Assembly: GCF_034190915.1 (NCBI RefSeq)
Contig: NW_026947507.1
Coordinates: forward strand, 15,014,501 to 15,078,500
Direction of reading: 5' to 3'
Origin: Cavia porcellus
Taxonomy: Eukaryota > Chordata > Mammalia > Rodentia > Caviidae
DNA: 64,000 bases
Position 1 is the first letter of the stretch, and each line of letters begins with the position of its first letter. The notes beneath the pieces were generated by a model. That model did no database searches. It saw only the letters and a list, made by a program, of their open reading frames with translations, and was not told where the DNA came from. Both the position numbers and the translations under genes were made by a program. Below are positions 36,200-47,182 of the stretch, piece by piece.

Positions 36200-39100
36200 A
36201 TTCAACAATATAGAGACACAGTGGAAACGGCAATTATGACAGCCCATTCATGGCACTTAATGTCCTGAGCTTCAATGTTCTTATTTATTGTAAGAAAGAT
36301 AATACTTGCTGTGTTCTTTAAAGGACTTTTTGTTTTCAGAAGCAAATGAAGTCTTAACAGATGCGTTAAATTAAGTGGTAAGCAGTTAACTGTAAGCATG
36401 TATTAAGACACGCGTATTTATTATTATTATTACCAACTGATTTCACTGCAATTGTCCACATCAACAAAGGCCAAGTGGCTCTCATCACCTTTTGCAAACA
36501 GTAGGCATGAGGAAATGAGGAAAATGTCATTAACAATGCTACACATTTAAAAAACTAAAACCTTTTTGTTTTATTCTAAATCTACTACTGATTTGATGTA
36601 CACATTTCCTTTCCTGCATTATTTTTTTCCTGCTCCACTCAATTTTGTGGCAAAACTTCATGATTCACCACAACAGATAAAATAAAACTACACACTGTCA
36701 GGAAAAGGGATATTAACACTAAGCAGCTGTGGACAACATTACTCTCTCATCTCATTTTCCCTGCCTTCCTCTGAGAAGTTTTCCTCTCTGACTCTGGCTC
36801 TTTCCCTCTTCCTTGCCTTCTCTTCTTCCTTCTCTTTCACTTTCTTAATTGGCAAAATGCAGAATGAATGGGAAGCCTACAGGATGGCCTGCTTGCTGTC
36901 TGTGCAGACCAAAGCTCTGGACAAAGCAGTGAAGTGACACCCGGAAGAGTAAACCCTAACCAGCCCTCTCCAAGGAACGGCAGCTCCCCAGCATTTGCTG
37001 GGGTAGGCTGTGTCACTGCAGGACAGAAAAGGAGCAGCTCCTCACTGTGACCCACAGCAAACCCAAGCTCATGTTTTGCTTCACAAACTTTCTCCAGAGC
37101 AGATGCAGAATGGTGGAAGGCCCGCTTCTCAACCCATAGTACATTAAAATGTCTTTAAAAATTCAAACAGTTAGACGGAAAAAATGGGAAAAATTAGAAA
37201 GTCGTTCTTAATAAATGTGAAGTATACTACCTGTCCCTGAAAATAAAAGCTTATCCCAATCACAATGTATGATTTCTTATTTTCTCTTCAGAGAAAACAA
37301 ATGAAACAATGGAACAATTCGGGAACACTAGAACAATCTTTGGATCAGGAAATATTCACCAAAGTACAATATTATTGTCTTTTACTCTGTGTTCATGGTG
37401 TGTGTAAACACAGCTTTTGTATTTTCAAACATGTAAGATGGAAAAAGGAATTTTGTTTTTGGTTTGGAATGTTGGGGAGGAAGGAGTTAAGGGAGATTTG
37501 ATAACATATGTGCAGATAACTTTCTACATTTCAATGAGTTTTAAAGACTTGCACGCTTCAGTGACTATTGTTAAAAACATACTGAATTGATTATGACAAC
37601 CTATGGGTTGGTTTACACTACAGTCTAAAAATTGGGAAATTCAGTTTAGAAATTTGATCAATATTCATGCCATCTCACATCATAATTCAATTGGCAGAAA
37701 TGCAGTAGAAAACTCCCCAGGGCAATCCTGAAGAACAACTTACATTCGGTGGTTTAACGTGTGTGTATCTGCTGCCTACAGTCAGTGGTGTGGGCTGATG
37801 GAAGTCCTGAACTTTAACAAGGACTTCCAGGTGAGCTGTTTGAGGGGTTAACTGTGACAGAAGAGAAATGATCACATTAAAATGAATATGCTAAGGCAAA
37901 AACTAAAGATGCTCTTTTTTAAACTCTCCATGAGAACTCTCCCAAAAAGCGTAAGAACTGTCAAAATAGGATCTTGCTTAAAATGCAAAAGGTATTTTCA
38001 AAGAGAGGATGACATTTGCATACAATATGTGCTGAAGACTGATGAAATGCTAAAATGTCTTACTTGTAGATTGAGTCTATATGACATCAAATGCCAGGGT
38101 TTTTAAAAAAGGATTTAAAATGTTAGATTGAAAAATATTTCTCAATGTGTTTCTCTAATAAAATATTCAAATATTAGTGAATACCTGAATTTTATGCTTA
38201 CATATGGAATCATGACCCCTGGAAACGACAGGAATATATGTTGAAAGACAGTTCAATGAGTATTAATTATGTGAAACTACCTTAAAAAGATGGAAACCAA
38301 CATAGTTTCAAGTGTTAGGCCTAATGTCATTATGATTTTAATTCTGGTATTGGTATTTTTATTCTGAAATGTTTTCCCTTGTGGCCTACTATCACTTTGG
38401 GTTGTGGCCATTTTATATCAGTTCCTAGATAATCTCTTCATTTTGGGACAGCAATACAGTGCTAATGCCACTTTTCTAAAGTTCAACTTCAGTGAAGTTT
38501 CTGGTCTTTACAAAATAAATGTCAAATCAAATCCTTACAAAGATCAAATATTTTAATGTTATTCACCCGATTCTCAGGACTTAAAGTGGCTAACTTTTAT
38601 CATGAGGACGTTAAAAAGAAAATGAGTTGTTTATCACATGTGAAAAAAAGCACAGTGTCCTTCTTGTCCTCTTATTTTGATAAAATCAGCACAAGTAAAA
38701 TCAAGGACTGTTTATAATTCTAACATTTTTCTGCAGCAGTATAAATGAAATTAATCACACACAGAACAACCATGGCTTTCATAGAGAATTCTGAGTAATT
38801 TGATATTTACATTTTATTTATGATTGAGCAAAAAGGTAAAACAAAAATCTCTACTAAGAGATAGGCACTCTACGAAACACTATCGTTCTACTCAATAAAA
38901 TTCATTCAGATAATTTTCCTCATCAACGATGAGCAGTCAGTTTTAGTCTTTTTTTGGCTGGTGCTTAAAACTTACCTAAATAACACTTTTAACATTTAAT
39001 AATAATATCTCAAGACAAAAATATTCTTTATAAAATGACCTTCACCTAGATAGATTATTGTTTTATGTCACACACTATTCATTACCAGCAACTAAATGAA

Positions 39101-40210
39101 AGCTAGAAAACTAAAAAAAAAAACAAAAAAAAAAACTAGAGTCTCATTAAACAGATAAATGTACACTGTACATCTGCCCACTATTAGGCAAAATAAAATA
39201 GCATGGATCATAATCATAAAAACTTCTATTTTTACCTAGCTTTGGATTTGTAATACGGTAAATATTTCTACCTGTCAAGGGCTCCCTGGCTAGCAGGGAG
39301 CGTGAACCTCCTCCGGTGCAGCTCTCTGCTTGTCTATGGTGAGGCAGGCTCTCAGGCATTGCTCCTACCTTTGGACATTGCTTAGACTGGCAGCTCACTG
39401 TGCGATCCCAGAAGAGATTGCAGGAAGAAGGGAAGGCTGAGGGAAAGAGCTAGTTGTCTGGATCCTGAACAGTCCAGTGCAGGAGCACTGAAACAAGCCA
39501 TGTCCTCTGTCAAGCAGAACTTTTACAAGCCACCAAAATGTAAGATACTCTATAGGGGCACAGGACATGTTCTCTGAGCACTTTTGCGCAATGAATATGG
39601 CCAAATTTAAATTTGAGTCATGCAAAATATTTTCCAGGAAATTGAAAAGTCTAATAGAAAATCTAATACATATACATATAGGATCATATGACTGACATAT
39701 AAAAACCTTTACAAATATAAAAAGATTTTCCAAAACAGAGGTTTGTTTGTTTTTATCCTTAGGAGAGTGAGCAGGCTTCATCATTAGAATGATTGACAGC
39801 AAAACTTGATAAATGTCAATTTGCATGAGTTTGCAACATAAACTACAACAAGTATTATGCACCATAGCTTGGGTATTTTATATTGAATTTTAAAGAAGTT
39901 CAATCATATGTGTTTTCTTAGGTTGGGTTTTAACTGTTACCACTGAATTAAGCTTTCAGGTTTGAACTCTTGCCATGTGATTTTGAACAAATATATTTGT
40001 TACTAATATTCAAATTAATAGAAATGAATTTTCCCCACATTTCAATTACTTATTTCCATCCCAAATATATCATAATTGTATAAAAAGTGCTAGGTATTAA
40101 ATATGCTTGAACAAAATGAATTATATCATAAGTTTGATCATTAACATCAATATACTTTCACACTAATCAAGGCACTGGTACTGTCACATTTTTATCATTA
40201 TTATTATTAT
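36200..40210. other. Long SINE-free non-coding sequence
   Basis: About 4 kb without a recognised gene or clear repeat. A GC-richer patch lies at 36850-37060. A 156-codon - strand frame at 39395-39865 is the longest unexplained one in the window, but it shows no domain, signal peptide or conserved motif that I recognise and is within chance expectation. Confidence 0.5.
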
Positions 40211-40286
40211 TTTTGTACCAGGAATTGGACTCAAAACCTTGTGCTTGCCAGGCAGACACCACGCCACTGAGCTATATCTCTGGCCC
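40211..40286 (-). mobile_element. ID-type SINE, antisense
   Basis: On +: TTTTGTACCAGGAATTGGAC, TCAAAACCTTGTGCTTGCCA, GGCAGACACCACGCCACTGA, GCTATATCTCTGGCCC. This is a reversed ID body with moderate divergence and ATTATT repeats on both sides. Confidence 0.93.
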
Positions 40287-40519
40287 ACGATTATTATTCT
40301 TATGAACTGATGTTTGCAAATTAGGCATTCCTTTTCAATTCAAAATTGAGAGTAGGAAACAGTTACATAGCGATCATCCTTTGTTAAAACTATGTATATG
40401 AAATTGCCAAAATTTGACCATTTTGGATCCATAAGAATAGCAATCTCATACAGCTTAACCCAATCAGTAGCATGTTATGTATGAGACAGTAAAGATTGAG
40501 AGGTTTGAGGTTGCTTACT

Positions 40520-40660
40520 GTACACTTTAGGCAATGCATTCACTCTAAGTCTCAATTTCCTCCTTTATAAAATAGGAGTAATAATAACTACTCATCAGGG
40601 TCATTATGCAGTTTAAATGCAATACGCAGTACATTTGCAAGATGACTAACGCCCAAGAAG
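40520..40660 (+). mobile_element. MIR SINE fragment
   Basis: AAGTCTCAATTTCCTCCTTT, ATAAAATAGGAGTAATAATA, CAGGGTCATTATGCAGTTTA and ACGCAGTACATTTGCAAG are in MIR order (CTCAGTTTCCTCATCTGTAAAATGGGGATAATAATA...AGGGTTGTTGTGAGGATTAAATG). Confidence 0.75.
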
Positions 40661-40879
40661 TTATCATGAAATTATTGTAAAAACTGGAAGAGCAATAGCA
40701 GCCCATGTAACACATTAAGGGACAATGAGAGTTAAAATATACTAAAAAGATGTTTGTTTTCGTTAGAACAGCAACACATTCTTTCTCCCACATGCCCAAG
40801 ATTACAGCCACAATGAAGTGATGCTTTCAGGATAGTATCATCCTTCATCACTGCATGGCAGCAACGACAGAACAGGAGG

Positions 40880-41055
40880 TCAAAACACAGACTTTGGGGG
40901 CAGATATATTTGGATCGGGAACCTTGCTTTGCCACTGAAACCTATACAATTCTGGTCATGTTACATGATCATTCATGAAATAGGACTTATCACATGTAAC
41001 AAAATACACACAAAGCACATTGCCTGCCACATAGAAAGCACCAAATGTTAACTTT
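40880..41055 (+). mobile_element. MIR SINE, fuller-length copy
   Basis: Landmarks run from the MIR 5' part (CAAAACACAGACTTTGGGGG, ACCTTGCTTTGCCACTGAAA) through CAATTCTGGTCATGTTACAT to the 3' part (ACACAAAGCACATTGCCTGC, CACATAGAAAGCACCAAATG). The central TTTCCTCATCTG segment is shortened. Confidence 0.7.
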
Positions 41056-41183
41056 TTTACTTAGATTTTCATTACTGTTTTATTTTGATGATTGTCTTAA
41101 GTCAAATCTTTAACAGCTGAACTCCAAAAAAACTACTGAACCACCACTGACATGCTTTCCTTGCTTAACAATACTGTAACATT

Positions 41184-41271
41184 TGGAGCAGGGCGAGGGG
41201 GTACTGGGAATTGAACTCAGACCTTATGCTTGCCAACTTGGTGCTACACCACTGAGCTATATCCCCAGCTT
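41184..41271 (-). mobile_element. ID SINE, antisense, with 14-base target duplication
   Basis: On +: GGGGGTACTGGGAATTGAAC, TCAGACCTTATGCTTGCCAA, CTTGGTGCTACACCACTGAG and CTATATCCCCAGCTT. The repeat AATACTGTAACATT flanks it exactly at 41170-41183 and 41272-41285. The T-rich tail has decayed to GGAGCAGGGCGAG. Confidence 0.95.
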
Positions 41272-41303
41272 AATACTGTAACATTATTATTCTTTTTCTT
41301 CTA

Positions 41304-41340
41304 TACTGTGGTTTGAATCTAGAACTTTATACTTACTAGT
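41304..41340 (-). mobile_element. ID SINE fragment, antisense
   Basis: TACTGTGGTTTGAATCTAGA followed by ACTTTATACTTACTAG resembles the reversed 3' half of an ID element (GTACTGGGGATTGAACCCAGGACCTTGTGCTTACTAG). It stops at a T11 run at 41341. Confidence 0.5.
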
Positions 41341-41409
41341 TTTTTTTTTTCTTCGACAGAATACTTTTCTATTTATGGGTCTTTAATATTATAAGATGAT
41401 TGTTCTTTT

Positions 41410-41485
41410 TTCCCCTCTGTATGGGGATTAAACCATGCATTGGATATTCTAGGTAATTATTCTAACCCTGACCTATATCTACATC
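41410..41485 (-). mobile_element. Old ID SINE, antisense
   Basis: TCTGTATGGGGATTAAACCA, TGCATTGGATATTCTAGGTA and CTAACCCTGACCTATATCTA fit a reversed old ID body (GGGGATTGAACCCAGGGCCTTGTGCATGCTAGGCAAG...CCACTGAGCTACATC). It is heavily mutated. Confidence 0.55.
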
Positions 41486-41639
41486 TTTATTTTTCAATTG
41501 TTTTGTATCCCAAAAAAGTATGAAATAATTTAAAAGGAAAATCTCAAGTAATATCACAAAATAGCAATAGTCATAACATATGTGTTAAAAGCAAAAAACT
41601 CAGGCCAAACTGCATGCAAATCTCTCTTCTTTCATATAC

Positions 41640-41780
41640 TTGTTTTATACGCCTGGCCAAATTATTTACTATCTCTGGGCCTAGATTCCTCATCTGAGAA
41701 ATGGGTGTAATTATGTTAGCTATTTCATAGTAGGCTCATCACGCAGTTTAACATGTATTAGATACCAAATACATATCAAG
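41640..41780 (+). mobile_element. MIR SINE fragment
   Basis: GGCCAAATTATTTACTATCT, CTGGGCCTAGATTCCTCATC, TGAGAAATGGGTGTAATTAT and CATCACGCAGTTTAACATGT follow MIR order closely. Confidence 0.8.
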
Positions 41781-42017
41781 AATAATGCTAGGAGCTAGGA
41801 ATTCAACAGTGAATAAGAAAACATATGGTTTCTCCTAGAAAACTTCCAATAAATAATGCCCAAAAAACAACATATTAATATACATGAAGTATGGTCAATA
41901 TATACTGAATTTTACATTTTTGAAATTTTATTACAGTAAAATACACATTGCCATTAATTGCCCTCAAGATATTCTTCCTCATTTTGAAAACACTTATCTC
42001 ATCATTCTTGTCACCTT

Positions 42018-42325
42018 GTGAAGCAGTTTTCCAGGTCCTCTTTCATGAGCGTTTCTATGAGGTGTAATGCTGTGGTGGGTGCTGCTGCTGAGTGCCATCC
42101 GGCAAAAGGTCGGCTCATAAAAAATAGGGTGCTTACTCCTGCAACCTCTCCACTGGATCTGGCACCCTGTGACTTCCAGCTCTTCCCCAAAGTCAAACTT
42201 TTTGCCATTGCAGGACATATTTTGAATCAATGTAGAGACTTGACAGCTACAATTGAACATCTAAAGACACTGAGGAAGACTTTCAGAACTGCTTCAGAGA
42301 GCAACAATTACAGAATGTGTGTTCC
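42018..42325 (+). mobile_element. Mariner-family transposase relic (C-terminal part)
   Basis: The + frame includes SPLDLAPCDFQLFPKVKLFA, which matches the mariner transposase signature S-P-D-L-A-P-x-D-F-x-L-F-P-K around the third catalytic Asp of the DD34D triad, followed by a region corresponding to the usual 'G..F....D..A.I...LKTL....F' C-terminal segment (TATIEHLKTLRKTFRTASES). One residue is inserted in the signature. The upstream HDNA-type motif and most of the N-terminal DNA-binding part are not visible, and no terminal repeats were found, so the copy is dead. The element is interrupted at its 3' side by two antisense ID elements. Confidence 0.75.
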
Positions 42326-42342
42326 AAGGAAGGGGGAACTTT

Positions 42343-42423
42343 TTGTTGTGGTACTGGGGATCGAACTCAAGACCTTGTACTTATCAAGCAGGTACTTATG
42401 CCACTGCGCTAAATCCCCAGCCC
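42343..42423 (-). mobile_element. ID SINE, antisense (first of a pair)
   Basis: On +: GTTGTGGTACTGGGGATCGA, ACTCAAGACCTTGTACTTAT, CAAGCAGGTACTTATGCCAC and TGCGCTAAATCCCCAGCCC. The GCTAAATCCCCAGC end is the reversed GCTGGGGATTTAGC subfamily signature. Together with the next ID it lies between a 12-base repeat GGAAGGGGGAAC at 42328-42339 and 42546-42557. Confidence 0.95.
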
Positions 42424-42442
42424 AAAGCTTTGTTTCCATGCA

Positions 42443-42545
42443 TTTTTTGTTTTTATTTTTATTTTTCTTCCGGTACCAGGGATTGAACTCACGACCTCGT
42501 GCTTGCCAGGCAGACATTTATGCCACTGAGCTAAATCCCTGGCCT
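42443..42545 (-). mobile_element. ID SINE, antisense (second of a pair)
   Basis: The tail at 42443-42469 is T-rich, then CGGTACCAGGGATTGAACTC, ACGACCTCGTGCTTGCCAGG, CAGACATTTATGCCACTGAG and CTAAATCCCTGGCC. The right-hand copy of GGAAGGGGGAAC starts at 42546, next to its end. The 19 bases at 42424-42442 between the two IDs are not ID sequence. Confidence 0.95.
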
Positions 42546-43294
42546 GGAAGGGGGAACATTTTGAGGGGGATAAATGGTAATCTATCTTTTACTGTAATAT
42601 ATTTTTTAGAATTAAATACTCGCCAATTTTCTTTATCACACCTCATCTATCCTATATCTCAGAAAGTTGAATCCTATATCTATGCTTTTCAGAAATGTTC
42701 AGATCATGAATTTATTGACCCATTACATTGGAATGGCAAGAACAGGAGAACAAGATCATGTGAGAACTGAACAAGATGAAATTAAGCTACACCATCTTGA
42801 AGGCAGCCATGCATTTGTACGGTAATTTCTAGGTTATCTTTTATCCACAGGTAGTAATTTAAATCCCTATGAAAACTACCAGGAGATCTGGCATCAGGAA
42901 TATTTCTGTCTTCTCTGTGGATATGTAATGAACTAGCTGGAAACCACACATTTTAAATCCTGTGTGTTGGCAATGATTTCTGTCTGGAAAATAACGAAGA
43001 CAGATATACAGTAGAATTTCCATCGGTTTGTAAATGAGTATGTGCAGATCATGCACTAGTCTTTGAAGAAATCGACCAGGAAAGAAAACTAAAAAAGAAT
43101 TTGCATCAGAGAGTGAGAATCACCCATAAACTCTGAGATCACCTGGGGAATGGGGGGATGGGGCAGCTTCCTTTCTTCAGCTCCAACTTTCCTGCTCACG
43201 ATCCTCCCAAACACTGTTTATCCCTCCCAAAAGGGAGTCATAATGTCGCATCAGGTATATTAGACATAATTATAAGACGTTTTCTAAGAGTAAC

Positions 43295-43380
43295 CATGTA
43301 TTCTCATTCACTATTGGATTCCTAGTGCCTAGCACTATTCTTGGCATGTATTTGGCATCTAACACATGTTAAGCTAAGTG
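43295..43380 (+). mobile_element. L2 LINE 3' terminal fragment
   Basis: ATTCTCATTCACTATTGGAT, TCCTAGTGCCTAGCACTATT and CTTGGCATGTATTTGGCATC fit the very end of L2 (TATCCCCAGTGCCTAGCACAGTGCCTGGCACATAGTAGGCGCTC). Confidence 0.6.
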
Positions 43381-43384
43381 ATGA

Positions 43385-43510
43385 GCCTCCTATGAAATAG
43401 CTAACATAACTATACCCACTTTTCAGGTGAGGAATCTAGACTCAGAAGTAAAATAATTTGACCAAGAGTATAAAACAAGAGCATGAAAGAAGAGAGACTT
43501 AGACACAGAC
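43385..43510 (-). mobile_element. MIR SINE fragment, antisense
   Basis: On +: AACATAACTATACCCACTTT, TCAGGTGAGGAATCTAGACT, CAGAAGTAAAATAATTTGAC and CAAGAGTATAAAACAAGAGC, the reversed MIR core (ATTATCCCCATTTTACAGATGAGGAAACTGAGGCACAGAGAGG...AACTTGCCCAAGGTCA). Confidence 0.75.
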
Positions 43511-44120
43511 AGTTTGGTCTCACTTTTGGCGTCAGGAAAGCCCTGATCTTAACACTGTGTATGGAGATCAGTAAAATCTGAGTTCTGATCGCAAGTCAGA
43601 AGAGAAAAATGAAATAATGAGATTTGCAGTCAAATATTATTTTACTGATGTGTGCAAAGTAGGAACAAAAAGACTCGTGAACAAGACTCCCGAGGAATGC
43701 AAGGGAAAGCCTGTTGCCATTTTTGTGTCTTGGGCCCATAGAATCCACAGACTACGGTGATTCAGTGATCCGTTCTCTACCTTGTAGTCTGTAGATAATT
43801 GATCTAAATTTGCCTTTCCACAATTGCTTCTATAATGAAAAGAGCCTGAAACAATTTTCCTGGTACATTTTGACTGGCTCTACAATTCAAGAAAATTCTT
43901 CTTTTTAGAAAAAGTTATGTATTATCCCTATGAGATAATGCTGACTGCAGTTCATTGGGTTGTTTCTATATGTTATGGTCTTTTCTCCTGCTATGACTAT
44001 AATTTGTACAGGTGACAGGGTGAGGTGTTCTGAACCAGCTTCAGTCTGGAATGCTGCTAAGTTCTAGAATCTTTGTTCTTGCTCAAACAAAATAGATTAA
44101 ATTTTAAAAAAAAGAAAAAG

Positions 44121-44202
44121 AGGGCTGGGGATTTAGCTCAGGGGCATAAGCGCCTGCCTTGCAAGCAGGCAGTCGTGAGTTCGATCGAAAAAGAAAGAAA
44201 AG
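44121..44202 (+). mobile_element. ID SINE with deletion after the B box
   Basis: The 5' part is near-consensus (AGGGCTGGGGATTTAGCTCA, GGGGCATAAGCGCCTGCCTT, GCAAGCAGGCAGTCGTGAGT), but the sequence jumps from TTCGATC directly to GAAAAAGAAAG. The CCTGGTACCGATAAAAAG part seen at 28929 and 48489 is missing. The break sits at the end of the B box. High identity elsewhere means this is a young copy with a specific internal deletion. Confidence 0.93.
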
Positions 44203-44208
44203 GTCAAG

Positions 44209-44372
44209 AAACCATGCGTGGTGGCAGAAGCCTGTAATCTCATCACTTGGAGGCTGAGGCAAGAGGATCCCTAAGTTGGTGGCCAGCCTGGGCTACATAA
44301 GTGAGTTGAAGCCAGGCTGCATTACATAGTGAGACCCTTCCTCAAAAAACAAAAAGCAATCAAAACAAAACT
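44209..44372 (+). mobile_element. B1 SINE
   Basis: AAACCATGCGTGGTGGCAGA, AGCCTGTAATCTCATCACTT, GGAGGCTGAGGCAAGAGGAT, GTGGCCAGCCTGGGCTACAT, and AGTGAGACCCTTCCTC with an A-rich tail. It contains the internal tandem-duplicated segment typical of rodent B1 (two GCCAGCCTGGGCTACAT-like blocks, the second mutated). It follows the truncated ID directly. Confidence 0.95.
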
Positions 44373-47149
44373 TTACCAATAATTAAAAAAATAAAAAGGA
44401 TATATAGATTTTAAAAGGTACCCCTTTCAAAGCAAAACAATGCATGGCAGGCAACACAGAATCTCTCTAGCTGACTTCTACTGCATCTTAAAAAGCAACT
44501 AGTTGTGTGAAGTAGTAATTTAGTCAGTGAAGTAGAGCTTGCCACAATTGAACTCTAACTGCCTCATTTTGGAGGCATAATACAGTATTTTCTTTCTTTC
44601 TTTAATAAAGCTGAAGTCAGTCACTTGCACAACACTTCTTTTAACGATATTTGTTCTAAGGAGTCAACTAGACTAACTGCTTGTCCTTGTCCACTATTAA
44701 AGCTCTTGAAAATACCATTTACAAGCCAGCTGCCTTGGTGACAGTGCTGGCTCTTTGCACTTCATTTGCACTCTAGTTCAGAGCCATTTCTTCAAAAGTT
44801 TCTGATGTGTTCTTTTACCATCAAGTTTCACGCCTATAATCATGATAAATGCTTCTGGTCTTGTAGATCCCTTCCTTATCTCTAGCTGGAACTTCATTTG
44901 CATACCATGATTTTGTTCAAGGTGATATAATAGAAAACTAATTTATTTATTCCTATCTCAAGGATGTGGATAAATTAGGAAAATCCATAAAGCATTCCTA
45001 CATATTGATAACATCTCTAACTCTATTCTAGTCTAACTCAAAATGAATTTCATTTATAAAGACTGACCGTCAGTCATAAGCATTGTGTTAGCAGGATGAT
45101 CACTGCAAAAAGTGAAGTGCTTCATTTATATTTCTGCTCTTACAAGTGATGGGCAGTAAAAAATTTAGAAAAAGTTACCCAGACCTTATGAGGAATGCTT
45201 TGTTTTTTTAGAAATGTTTTAAATGCATATAATCAATGCAATTTAAGCTTTTGAAATGAAAATTAATTGTGGGCAGGCACAAACATGGTAAATGTACATT
45301 TCTGATCAAGTATGGAGAATAATGTGCCTTCTTATCTTCAGTTATCATGTCTATTCAATTTTTCAAATATTCCAAGAATACAGCTAAACTGCAGGTCAGA
45401 TCCCAATCCAAAAAAATCTATTGGTTATGTTATATCTAAATATATTTCAGTTCTTGAAGATGATAAGATACCCACATATTTAAGAAACATCAGAAGTGAA
45501 CTAGAATTATACTTTGTTTACAAAAAGTGATGTGTGCCTCCCTAAAACATCCAAAATTTTATATAGCTTTAAACCTCAGTTACTAAAACTGTATGTGTTT
45601 CTTCCTCGCATTTAAGAAAAGCTGCATGTCTTACCTCTAGACCACAGACAAAAAGTATAGACTAATTTAAATTTGATTACCGTAGTGGGGTTTCTTGCTA
45701 AGAATTTTTGGAATGTAAATAGATCTTAAGAGGTATTGTTTCCTTTACCAAAATGACATTAAATATGCCTTCTTAGAGATTGTATTGTATCCTCTGGTAG
45801 CTCTTCCTAATGAGACATATTCATAAGCAACACTCTTAAAGGTAATAAATCACTACTGTATTGAATAGAACTGAAATAATAATTAAGGACATCTAAAACA
45901 ACTGTGTTTGTTATGAATTATGGAAAGTCTATCTTAATTTCTTCACACCTTTTGGAGTATAACAGCATTATCCTTAGGATAAAAAGTTGTAAGCAAATCG
46001 TTAGCAGTATAATTATGAAAAAGAATGACTAAATTGCTATGCAATATATTAGTGGGTGGTATGGTAATTCACACAATTTCTTTTCATTACTGCTTTTTTA
46101 TCCCATGCTTTATCACTTCCATATAACATCAGAACTGACTCATAGGTTATCCCATAGTCTGAAATATGGTGTGACTATCAGACAAAATGTACTCTGCTTT
46201 ATTGAATTACTTAATAAGTTCTTAGAAGTTCTTAGAAGCTTAACAGAATATCCACTTATAATAGGACTGCCAATCACAGGGAAGATCTGGCGTTCCCGAA
46301 GTAAAAAACAGTCATCCAACTAAATTTACAGACAAATGCTTTTAACTACTAATCAATGTAGAATAGACAGGGGGCTGATGTTCCTGATGTGGCCTCCACA
46401 TCAGACTTAATTTTTTTTTATTCTTTGAGTACCGAAAAACCTTGCCTCCTAAGGATGCATTGCACTGGGCATCCTTAACATTTTTAGTCGCCCAAGACAA
46501 CAGCAGAGAACATTTATTTGTGACTGGTGATCTTTTGCACCACTAGTTCTATCTTTGGGAAGTCAAAATTGATTTTCTTCCACTTGTCACACTAAAATCT
46601 CAACTCTGTCCTTTCTGTTACACTCTCAAAGAGTTCAGCGGTATCGAGATCAAAGGATTACGAAGCCACAGCTTTAAGGGAAGCAAGCAGCATGAGAAGA
46701 CTGTGGAGGCAGTTCTGAGCATTTTATGTAAGCAATCTATTTCAGCTTCAAAGGAAGCACTGGCTAAGTGGGTGAACAACATGTAAAGTGTTCACTTGAC
46801 ACAAGTTTTTTTTTAAGTAGTTGAGATAAAGAGAGCCTGCAATCACTGACCTTTTATTATTAGTCAGTGCCCTGAGTACAAGAGAGACTTCGGCAGAGGT
46901 GGCCCCCGGGTGCCAGCAGAGACTCCAGGGCTTTCTTGGCTGTTGGTGCAGTATCTGCAGCTGCGACACTCTCCTTCTAGCTGTTTGTTCCACTCTCTGC
47001 CTGATGCTGAGGGTATCTGATTTCTATCTCTGGAATCAGTGCGGAAGCCACGTGGTGGTCAAAGCTGGACTTTAACGCTAAAGAGCATACACTGCACGCT
47101 CCCAGGGAGCCAGGCACAACCCAGGATTGAGTTTGGTTTTGCTTGAAAA

Positions 47150-47182
47150 ATGTACAAACGCTTTGTAAATTCCATGAAAGAG
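47150..47182 (+). other. Candidate start codon followed by strong 5' splice site
   Basis: An ATG at 47150 opens 11 codons (MYKRFVNSMKE) that end exactly at GAG|GTAAGG (donor at 47183). The frame is closed by TGA just upstream of the ATG (47144-47146), so if translated this would be the true start. The 300 bases upstream are locally GC-richer with no TATA box seen. This would fit an alternative first coding exon of a gene whose other exons lie outside the window, but the ATG context is weak and no homologue is recognised. Confidence 0.2.

Larger units (their letters stand above)
42558..44120. other. Non-coding sequence with L2 and MIR pieces
   Basis: No gene was seen. L2 and MIR fragments at 43295-43510 are listed separately. 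Confidence 0.5.

Noticed and set aside
36045..36233. Cys/Val-rich - strand frame
   Set aside because: It is the translation of the CA/CATA microsatellite.
39395..39865. 156-codon - strand open frame
   Set aside because: No recognisable domain or family. With stop codons about one in 15 in this composition, one frame of this length in 64 kb is roughly the chance expectation. No promoter, splice or poly(A) context supports it.
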